Below, in pieces: positions 1 through 11,576 of a stretch of DNA of 64,000 nucleotides (positions within the stretch are counted from its first letter, which is position 1; every line of letters begins with the position of its first letter). The DNA is from Gracilaria gracilis (lineage: Eukaryota > Rhodophyta > Florideophyceae > Gracilariales > Gracilariaceae), in NCBI GenBank assembly GCA_030374805.1, contig JARGSG010000003.1, positions 225,390 to 289,389 on the forward strand, written 5' to 3'. A program made the position numbers and the translations under genes. The notes under the pieces are model-generated. The model did not search any database. It was not told the DNA's origin and saw only the letters and a program-made list of their open reading frames with translations.

Positions 1-595
1 GGTGCCAATGTGCTGGTTATCAAACACTAGGAAATAGCGACGGGACTGAAACTGAGCTAAAGTTGCATTAATTTTGTATCGTGCTCACATGAGTTGAAAT
101 GCAATAGAAGATATGATATCACGGCAATTTCCGTTGCTGAAACTGGGACCACTGAATATCAAAGAGAGCGGTACTGCGCTAGCGTCAATTCATACCCTGG
201 ATACGGGTTTGCCAAAAATCTAATCGGAAGCACTGAATCCAATGAGACGAAGAGCGAGCCAGGCCTTTCTTCTGGGAGGTAAAGCTACCTACGGTATATG
301 CGAAGGTGGAAAGACTGCATCCTGTGTCAATTATAAATACGTGAATTATTGGCTCAGTTATGCAAACGTAGCCGAAAGACTTCATCGATTTCTACCAGTC
401 ACGTACCCAATACCCCTGCATCGATCATACCTTGTTGAACGAGTTTCTCTGCACTCAGCCAACCGCTCTCTTGGTGACAATCTTCAGTAAGTATCTATCC
501 GTTTCTGTCAGTTCAAACAGAAATCAAACCACAGAATTGCTGTCGTGCATCTACCATGACGCCCTCCACCCCATTCGTTGAAACAATTTGTACGG
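1..595. other. No gene recognised
   Basis: Only short ORFs of fewer than 90 codons on both strands, without recognisable domains. I see nothing that supports a gene, RNA or mobile element here. Confidence 0.5.
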
Positions 596-602
596 TATAA
601 AA
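596..602 (+). promoter_or_regulatory. TATA box of the secreted acidic protein gene
   Basis: TATAAAA lies 126 bp upstream of the ATG at 728. This is a suitable distance for a core promoter with a 5' UTR of about 100 bases. Confidence 0.55.
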
Positions 603-727
603 GCATGAACTGAAACTTACATCTCTCCCTTCAAGGAGTTACCACCCTGTCCTCCACGAACTAATCAACCTTCAGCCATTGGTAACCTTCTTCTCGTTCA
701 AATTTCTTTCTTTCTTCTCGAACCAAA

Positions 728-1459
728 ATGAAGAATACAATCTTCTTCGCGTTACATCTCATTGCCGCCCTTCAACTTGCGTTCAAAGTGAACAGTGTCC
801 CGATAAGACCTTATGAGGCTCCAGAAATCTCTCAACAAATTTCGACACCCGTGCAGCGTACGCCAAATGGACAAAATCTAGCTGGCGTTCCAGGAGAGAC
901 CGGGGATATGCTTGACCGAATCTTGTTAAGGAGGAAGAAAGCCAGAGCGGTACACCGCCCTACAGAATCTCACAATGAAGAGAATGAGTTTCGGAAATAT
1001 ATTGGGAGTGAGCAGAGGCGCATCTTCGTTAAGGATCTTCTGAACTCCAAGCTTCTTTCTAAACAAGTTCGTTCTGGAAGCTTGCAAAGGCAATTTGAGG
1101 TTTTAAAGCCTTATCTTCCACCACATAACTTTATTGCACCATCTGAAAGTTTGCCTCGAGCGACACCAGAGTCGGAGGAGCTAGAAATGGAACCATCGCC
1201 AGAACTGGAACCATCGACAGAAGTGGAACCGTCTCCAGAAATGAGTGATTATCTCATGCCAAGCCCATCCATAGGCCCGGATAACGATATGGTTTTCCCT
1301 TCTTTCACTCCGCTAGCAGTTGACCGTCCTAGAAAATCTTTCCCTACACTGGCTGCAGTTGACAACGAAAGAGGAGAAATCACATATCGGCCTTGGAATT
1401 CTGTTTATGTGGTAGTAAGACGCTTGTTTAACCTGGACGCACCTGCGAAGAAAGTTTAG
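728..1459 (+). CDS. Secreted acidic Pro/Glu-rich hypothetical protein
   Basis: A 243-residue protein I do not recognise. Residues 1-23 form a typical signal peptide: Lys at position 2, a hydrophobic core, and a small-residue cleavage region ending NSVP. The mature part has a basic stretch near residues 70-80 (RRKKAR). Around residues 150-180 there is an acidic Pro-Glu-Ser tract with imperfect repeats of the type EPSPELEPSTEVEPSPE. No cysteines or transmembrane segments follow the signal peptide. The start is supported by the signal peptide and the TATA box upstream. It is probably exported to the cell surface or matrix; no enzymatic role can be inferred. Confidence 0.6.
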   Translation: MKNTIFFALHLIAALQLAFKVNSVPIRPYEAPEISQQISTPVQRTPNGQNLAGVPGETGDMLDRILLRRKKARAVHRPTESHNEENEFRKYIGSEQRRIFVKDLLNSKLLSKQVRSGSLQRQFEVLKPYLPPHNFIAPSESLPRATPESEELEMEPSPELEPSTEVEPSPEMSDYLMPSPSIGPDNDMVFPSFTPLAVDRPRKSFPTLAAVDNERGEITYRPWNSVYVVVRRLFNLDAPAKKV

Positions 1460-2224
1460 TAGATAAGCACCAAAGCCCTTTACGAGCAGGGAAAACGTGG
1501 ATAATCTGTCTTGCTATGTGTATCTTTCACCGGAAATATGCGTGAAGTGATATCCGACGCGAGTAAGAAACGTTTATATCCCTCCTTTTGTTAACTGTAC
1601 TCCCGCCACTCTGGCTGCCTTCGCAGAGCCAGCAAATATTAACTAAATGACTTACTTTGAGTTGATCCCTGCGTTATTCAGGAAGAACCTGCGTTAAGTA
1701 TTCTGTCTCTTGTAACTACTATTGCCCATAGGCTGTTGGTGAAGAGGAATTGAAAAGAAATCCAGGGAAGACGAGATTGTTTTGGGTAAATGACTACAAT
1801 CTCTGGTCCTTGATTCTTTTAACATTCACCGTCTGGGAATTGAGGAGTGCCTTAGTCTTTTTTCAGATAGAAGTGTTGTCCCAGAAGTTATAAGATGGGT
1901 CCTCTTTGTACCGAGCACATGACTATGTGTCAACCAAGTCATCCGCTTTGTTGACTGGACAGCACTACCAATGTGGACGAAGCCTATACAAGCAACTCTA
2001 GGGGAGCTAAACCATCATGAAGAAGACAAGAACCTCAAAAAATAAGTGGGTGATTGCACGAGGGGTTAAATTATCGCACTACACCTCTTGATTAGGTAAT
2101 CCAGAGTTAGCCCGCCCAGCTTTGATACATAAAGAAAAATCTGTTTATGGGTAAACTCAAACGCTACCATATCTTCAATAGATGCCACATACACAACTAG
2201 TATTGGGCTCTCTTCACCCTACGA
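1460..2224. other. Intergenic region, no gene recognised
   Basis: About 765 bp between the end of the secreted protein gene and the 3' end of the convergent linker gene. No ORF with coding character and no repeat noticed. Confidence 0.5.
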
Positions 2225-3730
2225 TCATTTCTTACCAAATGGCAGAGGGATGTCTGGTAGCCCAACCTTTGGTACCTCAAGCTTCGGTACCTCAAGCTTC
2301 GGTACCTTAAGCTTCGGTAAGGTAATTGGTCCAACCTTTAGGCCTTCCGCAGCTGCTGGAACAACAGCACGCGGCTTCCTGGGTGCAGCCTTGACACGCG
2401 GGCGTTGGGTGGAATCCGCTTTTGAAACAGCTCCAACCTTGGAAGAAGCTACCTGGCCTGGCAATTCAAGTGACGGGGTAACAGGGGTGCTCGAGGCCAG
2501 CGCAGCGGACAACACGCGCAGCTCCGCTTTTGCGTCTTCAAGGTCTCTCTCAATTCTTGAAAGGGTATCGCACTCCATTTGGGCCATGTACCGCTTGTAG
2601 TCGGAAGATTTGGAACCACCATCAGTGAGTGGGCTCTCAGAACCCATTTGCTTCGCGTAGGGATTCGCAAGAAGGGGGTCTCCTCCAGAGTATGCCACAC
2701 CGCGTTTGAGCATGGGACCCATGTCGCTGACCATCGCACGGTAGGGCGCCAAACTATCCTTTGAGGTAGAATTCTTCCTCTCTAATTCAGCGTCATATTG
2801 CGCTTGGAGCGCTTTGACTGTTTCCTCAAGACTGCTCACCTCCGCTACAGAAACAAAGCCGGGCGCAGGGGCAAGGGCTGGATCAGGGCAGGCATACCAA
2901 TTTGGGGCAGTGCTCCTGAGAGGCGTGTTTTCAGCCACCTTCTCGTAAGGTGTCGGGGTGCCTGTGATGTAAGAATCAATGTTATCGCAGAATTGCTTTC
3001 CATCCGAGCCGTTGTACCCAGAAAGAGCTGCACCTCCCATGGCCTTATCCGAGTTAGCCCATCCACCTTTGAGAGCGCATTGTTTGTTAAACGATTCGCA
3101 TGGCGTGTAAGCACCTCTGAAGCGCAAGAATGGGATTGTGTCTTCCCCGAAAACCGAGCTATATTCTTCAGAGTCGATGTAGCTGTCAATATCAGCATCA
3201 ACGCCCTTGGTGGCGTAGATGTCAAGATGAAGGGAAATCTCCGCTCGCGAGTCGGGCGCGCGACCAAGAAGGTGCATGAAGTTGAGTTCAATGAAACGGA
3301 ACTGAGAAGCACCTTCCAAGAAACGTGTCTTGTAAGCACTAGACTTGGCAATGGCGCGTACAAATTCGCGCGCAGAGATGTTTCCAGCTTTGTATTGAGA
3401 CTCTGGTACTGCGAGCTCCGCACGCTCCTCTTCCATGATATATGCGTTCCCGAAAACGTGTCTGTAGGCAGCGCGCATATGACTCTCCCGATCGTCCTCG
3501 CTGCTGTCGGAATAGAGCACCTTCGGTTGGAACGGTCCAAGGACGTAGCGCGAGAATGAATACGAATCAGTGTTCACTGTGTCCAGCCCGCTAAGGACAC
3601 TCATGGACGGAACTTGGCGACTAGAACGACGAGCGTGAACGCGCTCATTGGTAGCAGTTGTGGAGCTCGGAGCGAACGAAGAGGAGAAGGAGGATGCAGA
3701 GAGCGGGAGAGCGCCCACGAAAGCTGCCAT
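2225..3730 (-). CDS. Plastid-targeted phycobilisome linker protein
   Basis: A 501-residue phycobilisome linker. Residues 1-45 are rich in Ser, Ala, Thr and Arg and lack acidic residues, as expected of a plastid transit peptide. Residues about 60-204 match the PBS linker polypeptide domain: YRHVFGN, then an ISAREFVRAIAKSSAYKTRF segment, then FIELNFMHLLGRAPDSRAEI and a closing SEEYSSVFGEDTIPFLRF-like block. Such domains sit inside phycobiliprotein discs and organise rods in the thylakoid-bound antenna. A long C-terminal region (205-501) is not part of the usual domain; it has a coiled-coil-like stretch near 298-320 and ends in repeated KLEVP/KLKVP units. It is divergently paired with fabG. The exact linker class (rod, rod-core or scaffold) is undecided. 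Confidence 0.9.
   Translation of the reverse strand: MAAFVGALPLSASSFSSSFAPSSTTATNERVHARRSSRQVPSMSVLSGLDTVNTDSYSFSRYVLGPFQPKVLYSDSSEDDRESHMRAAYRHVFGNAYIMEEERAELAVPESQYKAGNISAREFVRAIAKSSAYKTRFLEGASQFRFIELNFMHLLGRAPDSRAEISLHLDIYATKGVDADIDSYIDSEEYSSVFGEDTIPFLRFRGAYTPCESFNKQCALKGGWANSDKAMGGAALSGYNGSDGKQFCDNIDSYITGTPTPYEKVAENTPLRSTAPNWYACPDPALAPAPGFVSVAEVSSLEETVKALQAQYDAELERKNSTSKDSLAPYRAMVSDMGPMLKRGVAYSGGDPLLANPYAKQMGSESPLTDGGSKSSDYKRYMAQMECDTLSRIERDLEDAKAELRVLSAALASSTPVTPSLELPGQVASSKVGAVSKADSTQRPRVKAAPRKPRAVVPAAAEGLKVGPITLPKLKVPKLEVPKLEVPKVGLPDIPLPFGKK
2258..2325. repeat. 15-bp tandem repeats encoding the linker tail
   Basis: GGTACCTCAAGCTTC-type units occur about three times in tandem, with degenerate flanking copies. 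On the minus strand they encode the PKLEVPKLEVP tail of the linker protein. Confidence 0.75.
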
Positions 3731-5180
<1,450 letters not shown>

Positions 5181-6107
5181 CTGATCGGCAGCAATTGGGT
5201 CATTGCGGAAACATATGGGCTAAATCTTCACGGTTCTCAATTTCAAGGAGCAAAGTAAGAAAGCTAACTGTTTCTAGCGGTTTTGGCCTTCTGCAAAACG
5301 TAACTCAGAACTCTGTGTATAAGAGGCTCCTACATTTAAGGGTGCCCGATTCATTCATACATATATGAATGAAACGGTGTATGCTCTATACCTATGCAGG
5401 AAAGTTTTAAGCTTCACAAGGAGAACATTTCAATGGCATGAGCTGCCGCCAATCCATGGCAGAGACAAGACCATGAGCCCAGCTATTTCTGCCTGTTCTG
5501 GTGGAGTTTTTTGTTCTCTTACTGAATGAATGAACGAGACTTGATTGCTCAAATAAAGCAGGTCCTTTTGATCGACGACTGACGGCCGCAGTTTTGAGAA
5601 CGGTAAATATCATTTCATCCTGCAACCTGTTTCACATCATCATGATCTGATTCTTCCAACAGAATGAGTTGATTGGGTTCGAACCGCCGTCCAAAGTCCC
5701 ACCGAAACGTCCGGCGGGAGCCAAGTTTCTCTCGGTGTGAACGGGAAGCGTGAGACTTCAAATGAAGGAATGAATGAGATAACAAGTGCCACTATGGAGA
5801 ATTCTATAGGCTCACACAAAACCTCTATTAACCAATGGTTATTTTGGATTGATCTCGCTGACTGAAGTGTTCATGCATGACTTCTTGTTCCCTTTCGTTC
5901 GTTCGTTGTTCTTGTTGGTTCACCAAGAACCAAGGGTTAGATAGAAGACTTGCATTCCTTCGTAATGACGCTTTAGCAACTTCGCGACTGTTGTGTTAAA
6001 TTTCAAGAGTGGCCACTCTGAACCGTCTAGTCTTACGCTAGCATCCGTACTCAGCTTCAAGGTGGGCTTTCACACTCCAAGTTCACACTCTCACATTTGA
6101 CGCGAAT
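5181..6107. other. Intergenic region, no gene recognised
   Basis: About 930 bp with only short ORFs. A GGGTTCGAACC palindrome near 5675 resembles a tRNA T-loop, but no cloverleaf can be folded around it. ATG-rich CATTCATT/GAATGAATG stretches occur without clear repeat structure. Confidence 0.45.
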
Positions 6108-6494
6108 ATGTATCTCCAAGCAGACCTGGATCACATTGCTATTGAGTGTCAAGACGTGCAGAAACTATTGGCTTTCTATACGGAGACTCTGAAGTTCGCT
6201 CCGAGTGGTATCAAGGAGTATGAGAATGGAAGTAGACCGTTTCCAAGTGCTCGAGTATCTGAAATAACAATCATCGACTTCTTCAAGTCTGATAACGCTA
6301 GTGGTTTGTCTGGGAACGGCCACTTTTGTTTCTGCATCGCCAAGAGCGATTTTGCGGATTTGAAGAGTAGACTTGAGAAGGAAGGTATCACCGTGGATGA
6401 CCCGGTGAAAAGGAGTGGAGCACGTGGAGATGGAATGAGCATTTATATCAGGGACCCAGAAGGAAATCAGCTCGAGTTCAGGTATTATGATTAA
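6108..6494 (+). CDS. VOC (glyoxalase/bleomycin resistance/dioxygenase) fold protein
   Basis: A 128-residue single-module protein of the vicinal oxygen chelate superfamily. It starts with a typical first strand-helix, LDHIAIECQDVQKLLAFYTETLKF. It ends with the conserved block IYIRDPEGNQLEFRYYD, where the Glu near residue 124 is the usual C-terminal metal ligand; His9 is the likely N-terminal ligand. Such proteins chelate a divalent metal and act as glyoxalases, dioxygenases or small-molecule binding proteins; the substrate cannot be told from sequence. No targeting peptide is seen. The length fits a one-module VOC protein. Confidence 0.85.
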   Translation: MYLQADLDHIAIECQDVQKLLAFYTETLKFAPSGIKEYENGSRPFPSARVSEITIIDFFKSDNASGLSGNGHFCFCIAKSDFADLKSRLEKEGITVDDPVKRSGARGDGMSIYIRDPEGNQLEFRYYD

Positions 6495-7136
6495 GTGGGT
6501 GTGAGAAAGACTTTGAGCGTAATATGTTATCTCAGTGGGATGTGCAGGTCGCTCCAGCGACGAAGTGGTTTGATTACACGGTGCTGAAGTGCAGTCGATT
6601 GCATGTTTGAAGAAGGCCGTGTTCAATATCGGATAATGCGGTTGGTCAGAAAGTTTCCCTGTTGGTCAAGGTAGCAGCAAGTAGCAAGGGACTTCGGTGT
6701 GGCAGAAGTCAGGCATACAGACATAGATAGAAAGTTCGTGCCGCCCCTTGAACACTTGTCTCGTAGCTATCAAGGTGGCCTGAACCTCTGTGAATCGTAG
6801 GTGAGAAGGTCTACTGGTATCAAGCGGAACAGGTTGCCCTTCATTGTCAAAGTCTCAGGAGACTCCTGAGGTTTCTGCAAACCAACCGTTCTCAGACTTT
6901 GTTTACCCTTATACTTGATCGGCGAATCTCTACGAGAGCGGCGCTGAAAAACGATAGAAATCTAGTAGCCTACGAAGCATGAAAGACGATGCGCATTGCA
7001 TGGTTCCGAAGTCAGGACGAAGGGAAACGGGATGAAGACCACGCAAACATTTTGGGGTATATCCCATTAACGTATAACAAAGGCGAGAAAGTATAGGAGA
7101 ATCTATGATTTAATTCAGTTACAACCCATGCTTACC
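6495..7136. other. Intergenic region, no gene recognised
   Basis: About 640 bp between two genes whose 3' ends face each other. No ORF or repeat stands out. Confidence 0.5.
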
Positions 7137-7778
7137 TTACTCCATCTTCGGGTCCTGGTACTTGATGGGGTACTTCTTATACCACTCAGCAACGCTCGGC
7201 AGCTCCATAACAGCCTTGTGGATTGCCGTGAGCTTCGGATATTCGTCGAAGATATCAGTCTTCACGAAGTCCATTACTCCACACTTAATGGCAGTAATGA
7301 AGCACGTAATAGCAATATCAGCAATTGAAATCTTGCTACCTACTGCGTACACACCCTCGCCAAACAATTCCAGCCTTTTCTCCATAGCTCCAGCGTAACG
7401 GGGCATGGCTTCAGTAACAAATTTGGTTCGCTGCTCCTTGAGCTTCTCCTGATCATCACCCCTGTAACCATAAAGAACAGTAAACAGATCGACCATGGTA
7501 TCCACAATCTCATCAACCTTCAAAGCCTGAAGCGGATCGGTGGGATACAAGTCTCCAAGCTTCCCCACGTATCGAAGGATTGCGTTCGACTGTGCCATCA
7601 TTTCGCCATCGATAGTCAACGTTGGGACTGAGCCGTAGGGGGTCGTTGGCTTGATGTCCTTCCATGACGAAAAGGGAAATCGGTGATCCTCATAGTCGAT
7701 GCCGGAAATTTGAAAGGCAAGACGGATGGGTTCACCGCGGCCCCTAAGGTCGAAGTAAGTGAGCTTCATGGGCGACAT
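7137..7778 (-). CDS. Glutathione S-transferase, sigma-like class
   Basis: A 213-residue cytosolic GST. The N-terminal thioredoxin-like domain starts MKLTYFDLRGRGEPIRLAF; the Tyr at position 8 is the expected catalytic residue that activates glutathione. The glutathione-binding segments VPTL and QSNAILRYVG follow near residues 52-78. An all-helical C-terminal domain ends near residue 205, with the N-capping-like SIADIAIT motif near 150. These features are typical of sigma/prostaglandin-D-synthase-like GSTs. The frame is open 41 codons further upstream, but I chose this Met because it begins the fold and because a TATA box lies upstream at 7891-7898, inside that extension. Confidence 0.92.
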   Translation of the reverse strand: MSPMKLTYFDLRGRGEPIRLAFQISGIDYEDHRFPFSSWKDIKPTTPYGSVPTLTIDGEMMAQSNAILRYVGKLGDLYPTDPLQALKVDEIVDTMVDLFTVLYGYRGDDQEKLKEQRTKFVTEAMPRYAGAMEKRLELFGEGVYAVGSKISIADIAITCFITAIKCGVMDFVKTDIFDEYPKLTAIHKAVMELPSVAEWYKKYPIKYQDPKME

Positions 7779-7890
7779 GTTAGGCAAGAATGAAGTGATC
7801 GAGATAAAGTTACAGAAGTGAAGCGAGGATCGGGAATCACACAACTGACGGTCCTCAGGACCGGCGTAATAATGGTGGAGGGGGAGACGC

Positions 7891-7898
7891 TTTTTATA
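7891..7898 (-). promoter_or_regulatory. TATA box of the GST gene
   Basis: TATAAAAA on the minus strand, about 113 bp upstream of the chosen ATG. It supports the downstream start codon of the GST gene. Confidence 0.6.
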
Positions 7899-8588
7899 CA
7901 AAAGCGGCGTATCAAAAACTGTCGATTACGCTTCCAGACTGAAATCCAGAGGGGGTATTAAACCTGCCAACGTTACCATCTATGAGGGGCAACGAACCGA
8001 TTTGTCTAGGGTTCTCCAAAGATGCAACATGCCACGAATCAGACGCAGGCGTATGGCTATCATCTATGGCTCCAGCAAACGTTGCTCAACGGTATCGGTC
8101 GGAATGTTGACGGTCTGCCTGTCAACGAAGAGATCGTGTGAAGTCATAGGCCGGACCAAGTTTCGCCACGTCCGCGAAGGATCGAGAAAGGCCGAATCCC
8201 TTGCTAATCGGAGAGACTCCATCAGCCAATCACAAATCGTGGCATGTGAAAGGGGAAATGCCTAATTTCTTTGATAGAAAACCAATTCTGCAATTACAAC
8301 CATTGACGATTCCAGCAATGCTTCCGCCCGCAGTGGACCGTTTGAGAGCATGTGGTAAATCTTCAAAAAATTGGCGCAGGGCGCGATTTTGGCGGTGGTA
8401 CGCTGTGATTGGGCGGCGTGGCCGTGGAAACCAGCGAAGCACGAAAGGCTTACTTAATCAACCGCCTCATTTTCGCCGCCTCCGGAAGCCTCCGCGCGCA
8501 AGCGAACGCCAGTCTGCAACCGGTCCTCCGCCACTGCCCAGCCCGCCTGCCCCGCCGTCGGAGTACTTAAGCCTCAGCCCCGAGCGCC
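7899..8588. promoter_or_regulatory. Divergent promoter region, GST / TFIIA
   Basis: Non-coding spacer between two head-to-head genes. It carries two CCAAT-type octamers, CCAATCAC at 8226-8233 and its reverse complement at 8405-8412. GC content rises sharply over the last 150 bp before the TFIIA start. Confidence 0.4.
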
Positions 8589-9227
8589 ATGAACCAAGCG
8601 CATGTCCTCGAAGTTTACCTTCGGGTAATCGACGCGACCATTGAGGGCGTTCGCGCCGAGCTTGTCGACAAAGGCGCTTCGGGCTCCGCCATCGACAGCC
8701 TTGCCGTCCTCAAGAAGCGATGGGCGGAACGCTTGCACACTCATGAGTTCACGGACGACCCGGCCATCGTCGAGAAGCCGTCCTCTTCCGGCAAGAACTC
8801 TAAGGCAAAGAAGCCAGACCCGGGCCTCACCCCAAAGGTCCCGCTCAAGCCGCCCGGAAGCCGCAACGGCGTAATCTCTGTGGCAGCTCTAACTAACGAC
8901 ACAGAAGAGCAGAACGGTCCACCTCTGCCCCCGATTCCTCGGAAGACACCGAGTGAGTCCGAAGTTGTGGAGGTCAAGGTGGAGGAGCGTCCCTTGAAGA
9001 GGCAGCGGATACCCGATGACGGGAAAGCGGAGGACAAAGGGGAAGCCTTGGATAGCAGTGACAGCGAGAGTGAATCGGATGATGAAGCCCCAGAGAATCT
9101 TGTCCTTGCACAGTATGAGAAAGTGAGGAAGGGACCGAAATGGAAGCTAATACTCAAGGAAGGTATTGTGGTCATTCGCGACCGAGAGTATTTGTTCAAT
9201 AAAGCGACATGCGACCTAGACTTTTAG
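8589..9227 (+). CDS. TOA1: Transcription factor IIA large subunit (alpha/beta)
   Basis: A 212-residue TFIIA-alpha/beta homologue. The N-terminal helical block, residues 5-55 (VLEVYLRVIDATIEGVRAEL, then LAVLKKRW), matches the four-helix-bundle region that pairs with the small subunit. A low-complexity acidic and proline-rich linker follows, with a run of Asp/Glu/Ser near 150-170. The C-terminal beta-barrel block starts NLVLAQYEKVRKGPKWKLIL and ends in NKATCDLDF, the diagnostic end of the family. The protein stabilises TBP on TATA promoters in the nucleus. It is shorter than animal homologues because the linker is short, as in yeast and plants. No intron. Confidence 0.95.
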   Translation: MNQAHVLEVYLRVIDATIEGVRAELVDKGASGSAIDSLAVLKKRWAERLHTHEFTDDPAIVEKPSSSGKNSKAKKPDPGLTPKVPLKPPGSRNGVISVAALTNDTEEQNGPPLPPIPRKTPSESEVVEVKVEERPLKRQRIPDDGKAEDKGEALDSSDSESESDDEAPENLVLAQYEKVRKGPKWKLILKEGIVVIRDREYLFNKATCDLDF

Positions 9228-10113
9228 ACTTCATCGTCGTTTTCGACGGTCGGCGTGAGCATTCTCACATTGTTGGGCCTTTAGGTGGCAAGGCTGATAG
9301 CACGGATGTGATCGAATGTTGTTGGAACTGTCGAAGACTATTTCGTCATCTGAAATCCTTTCCTGAACGATGCTCCATGGTGGTTGATGTCTCGTAAAGG
9401 CACCGTGCTTTGCACATTCCTGCAGCGCTCTAAGCTCCTTGGATTCCAAGCATGCTGTTGTAGCCATCGAATCTTTGTACAATGCTCTTCTCCCTCTCTC
9501 AATGTTCTTGTACGTATACTTTTAATCTAAAGTTAGAATCTGTAACACGGCAGAATCTCTGCCTGCTCTCGCATACCACAATGCATCACCTTACGTTTGA
9601 TTAGTGACCCTAAAACGGTGGTGACCACGAGTTAAGACTGATAATATTCTGAGCCGTCATGTTGGCACAGCATGTACAGTAACCTCACACTTGGTTAGGG
9701 GCCCTCGGTGACAGATTTCTTTCATGCGACCGCCAAAGTTGTGAACATCTTTGTGCAAAGTTCTGTCACAGAGCTCAGTACCGTTTAGTATCACCCACGA
9801 TGTGGTTTCGAGAAAAACATTTGGCCTTTCATATCTTCGGCACCGAAAGGCCGAAGGAATTGGAATTGGCAGAAGACCCCCTCCCCCTAGACTCTCGAAT
9901 ATCCTTTTTCCGGATGATGAAGTACTGGCTTATCGGCTGAGCGCTGAGCGTATTGCAACCAGTTTAAGTACAAGACTTCCGACTATCGGATGAGAAAAAC
10001 GATAATGCTTTTGTAGGAGTTGCTCTGTCTCTGTCTTTCTCTCTCTTGTTCGGGTACTGTATGCCATGTGTCATGTTGTACTAGCTCGCAAAACAGAGCG
10101 CTGCTTACTAAAG

Positions 10114-10146
10114 AAACGCTCTCTCACCAGGAAGGCCAACATCTGT
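10114..10146 (+). repeat. Dispersed intergenic motif, copy 1
   Basis: A roughly 33-bp motif of the form GAAACGYTCTCTCACYAG followed by GAAGGCCAACATCTG. Related copies are at 11158-11181 (minus), 15670-15702 (minus) and 59164-59195 (plus). All are in non-coding DNA, with about 70-85% identity by eye. Confidence 0.45.
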
Positions 10147-10949
10147 CTACTCGGTAGTGAGAAAATGTCACTGCAGTCTACATATCGAATGCTGCGCTCT
10201 ATGAACTGTGAACTGTGGAACTTTCAAACTTCCGCCATAGTGAACTTTACGCTTCAGTGAAGAAAGAGCGAAGAATGTCTATGCTCCATTCAGGCTGCGA
10301 ACCGATCATCGGAAGAAGATCGTACAGGCGTTTCCCTGGATTGTGCCACGCATGGAAAGTGATCCTACGGAGACATTCGTGAGACCAGTGGTTTTCCGAG
10401 GTTTTTGCCGGAGGTATGTCGGAGAACGTTGTGGAATTGCGGTCTCGCTCTCTTTCTCTAGCGCCGCCGATGAGATGAGGGTTGGGCGAGATGAATGTTG
10501 CCATTGTCTCTTCAGCGGCATGTGGCTCGTGCAGAGCGCTTTGTCGCGGCGGGCCCCCTTGTCGACGAGCTCTGGAGAGTATGAACAAAGATGTACAAGC
10601 GGAGAGGAGCATGGAAGCTATAATGCAAGCACGAGCACGAGACAAAGTATCGGTATTGTATCGGTAGCAGTCTCCCCTGGCCTGGAGTGATTGCGATGCC
10701 TGGTGGAACCTTTCCTGGGACTCCTAATGCAGAAGATTAACTACCTTCACTCTTCATGGAAGCGCAGTTCTGCAGTACAAGGGAAGCATTCAGACCAACT
10801 TCCGGCTGCTCTCTGAGAACAACAACGTGAACATAGCTGGACGATTTCAAAAATGGAGAACTCTCTGGCCTATGGGAGCATCGGAATTCGAATGATCTGG
10901 AGTTCAAGGAAGGACCTCGCTGTTGAGTGGATTGCCCAGGTAGGTTAAT

Positions 10950-10973
10950 GAAAGAGAGAGAGAGAGAGAGAGC
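10950..10973. repeat. (GA)n microsatellite
   Basis: About twelve uninterrupted GA dinucleotides in non-coding DNA. Confidence 0.9.
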
Positions 10974-11157
10974 GGAAGCGACCCTATCACAGCTCTAGCA
11001 TCCCGGATGTGGTGGGGCATTACCATCCTACATCACCTTTCGAAAAAGAAGAATAGCGTGCTTAACGACGTACGAAGGCAGATCATTAACGTTAGGTTTT
11101 GCCTTCTTTCCGGAAACGTCGAGTACTTCGTACCAAATGTATGACAGAATTATTAAG

Positions 11158-11181
11158 CTTTCCTAGTGAGGGAACGTCTCC
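11158..11181 (-). repeat. Dispersed intergenic motif, copy 2
   Basis: Inverted relative to copy 1 (CTTTCCTAGTGAGGGAACGT on the plus strand). Together with copy 1 it brackets 1.07 kb of non-coding sequence. Confidence 0.4.
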
Positions 11182-11576
11182 TTGAACAAAAACGTTCTAC
11201 GCTACGTTGTAACTAAGCTAGCGTACCCATAAAAAAGAAAGAGATAAAAGGAGGGCTATAATCTTCGCTTCTCTCTGATGCGATGATCCCCTCTTGCGCT
11301 ATCACAACATCTTGCACGGAGGAAACCCATGCGGCCACACATTAGTCACGGAAGACGCTGGCAGAGAAGTCAATGCATATATACACTGTTACATCCCGCA
11401 GGCAAGCAGAACTTCATGATTGCACAACCCCTACAAAGGACCTTAACCCTCATCCTCATGCTTCCATATCGAAGCGATATTCGGATGGAAGCAATAGCTG
11501 GAAGTCCACGGTAGTTAACTCGACATTCGGAAGTAGCTGACATGATCATCATGATGATCCCACAGATATGCATGTC

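Larger units (their letters stand above)
9228..11576. other. Gene-poor region, 2.35 kb
   Basis: No convincing gene. ORFs of 115-132 codons overlap on opposite strands near 10247-10690 and have no recognisable domain. A (GA)n tract lies at about 10950-10973. Two copies of a diverged dispersed motif occur in inverted orientation at 10114-10146 and 11158-11181, possibly the ends of a decayed element. Confidence 0.45.

Noticed and set aside
5655..5690. Possible tRNA T-arm (GGGTTCGAACC)
   Set aside because: The five bases flanking the loop do not pair, and no acceptor, D or anticodon stems can be placed upstream.
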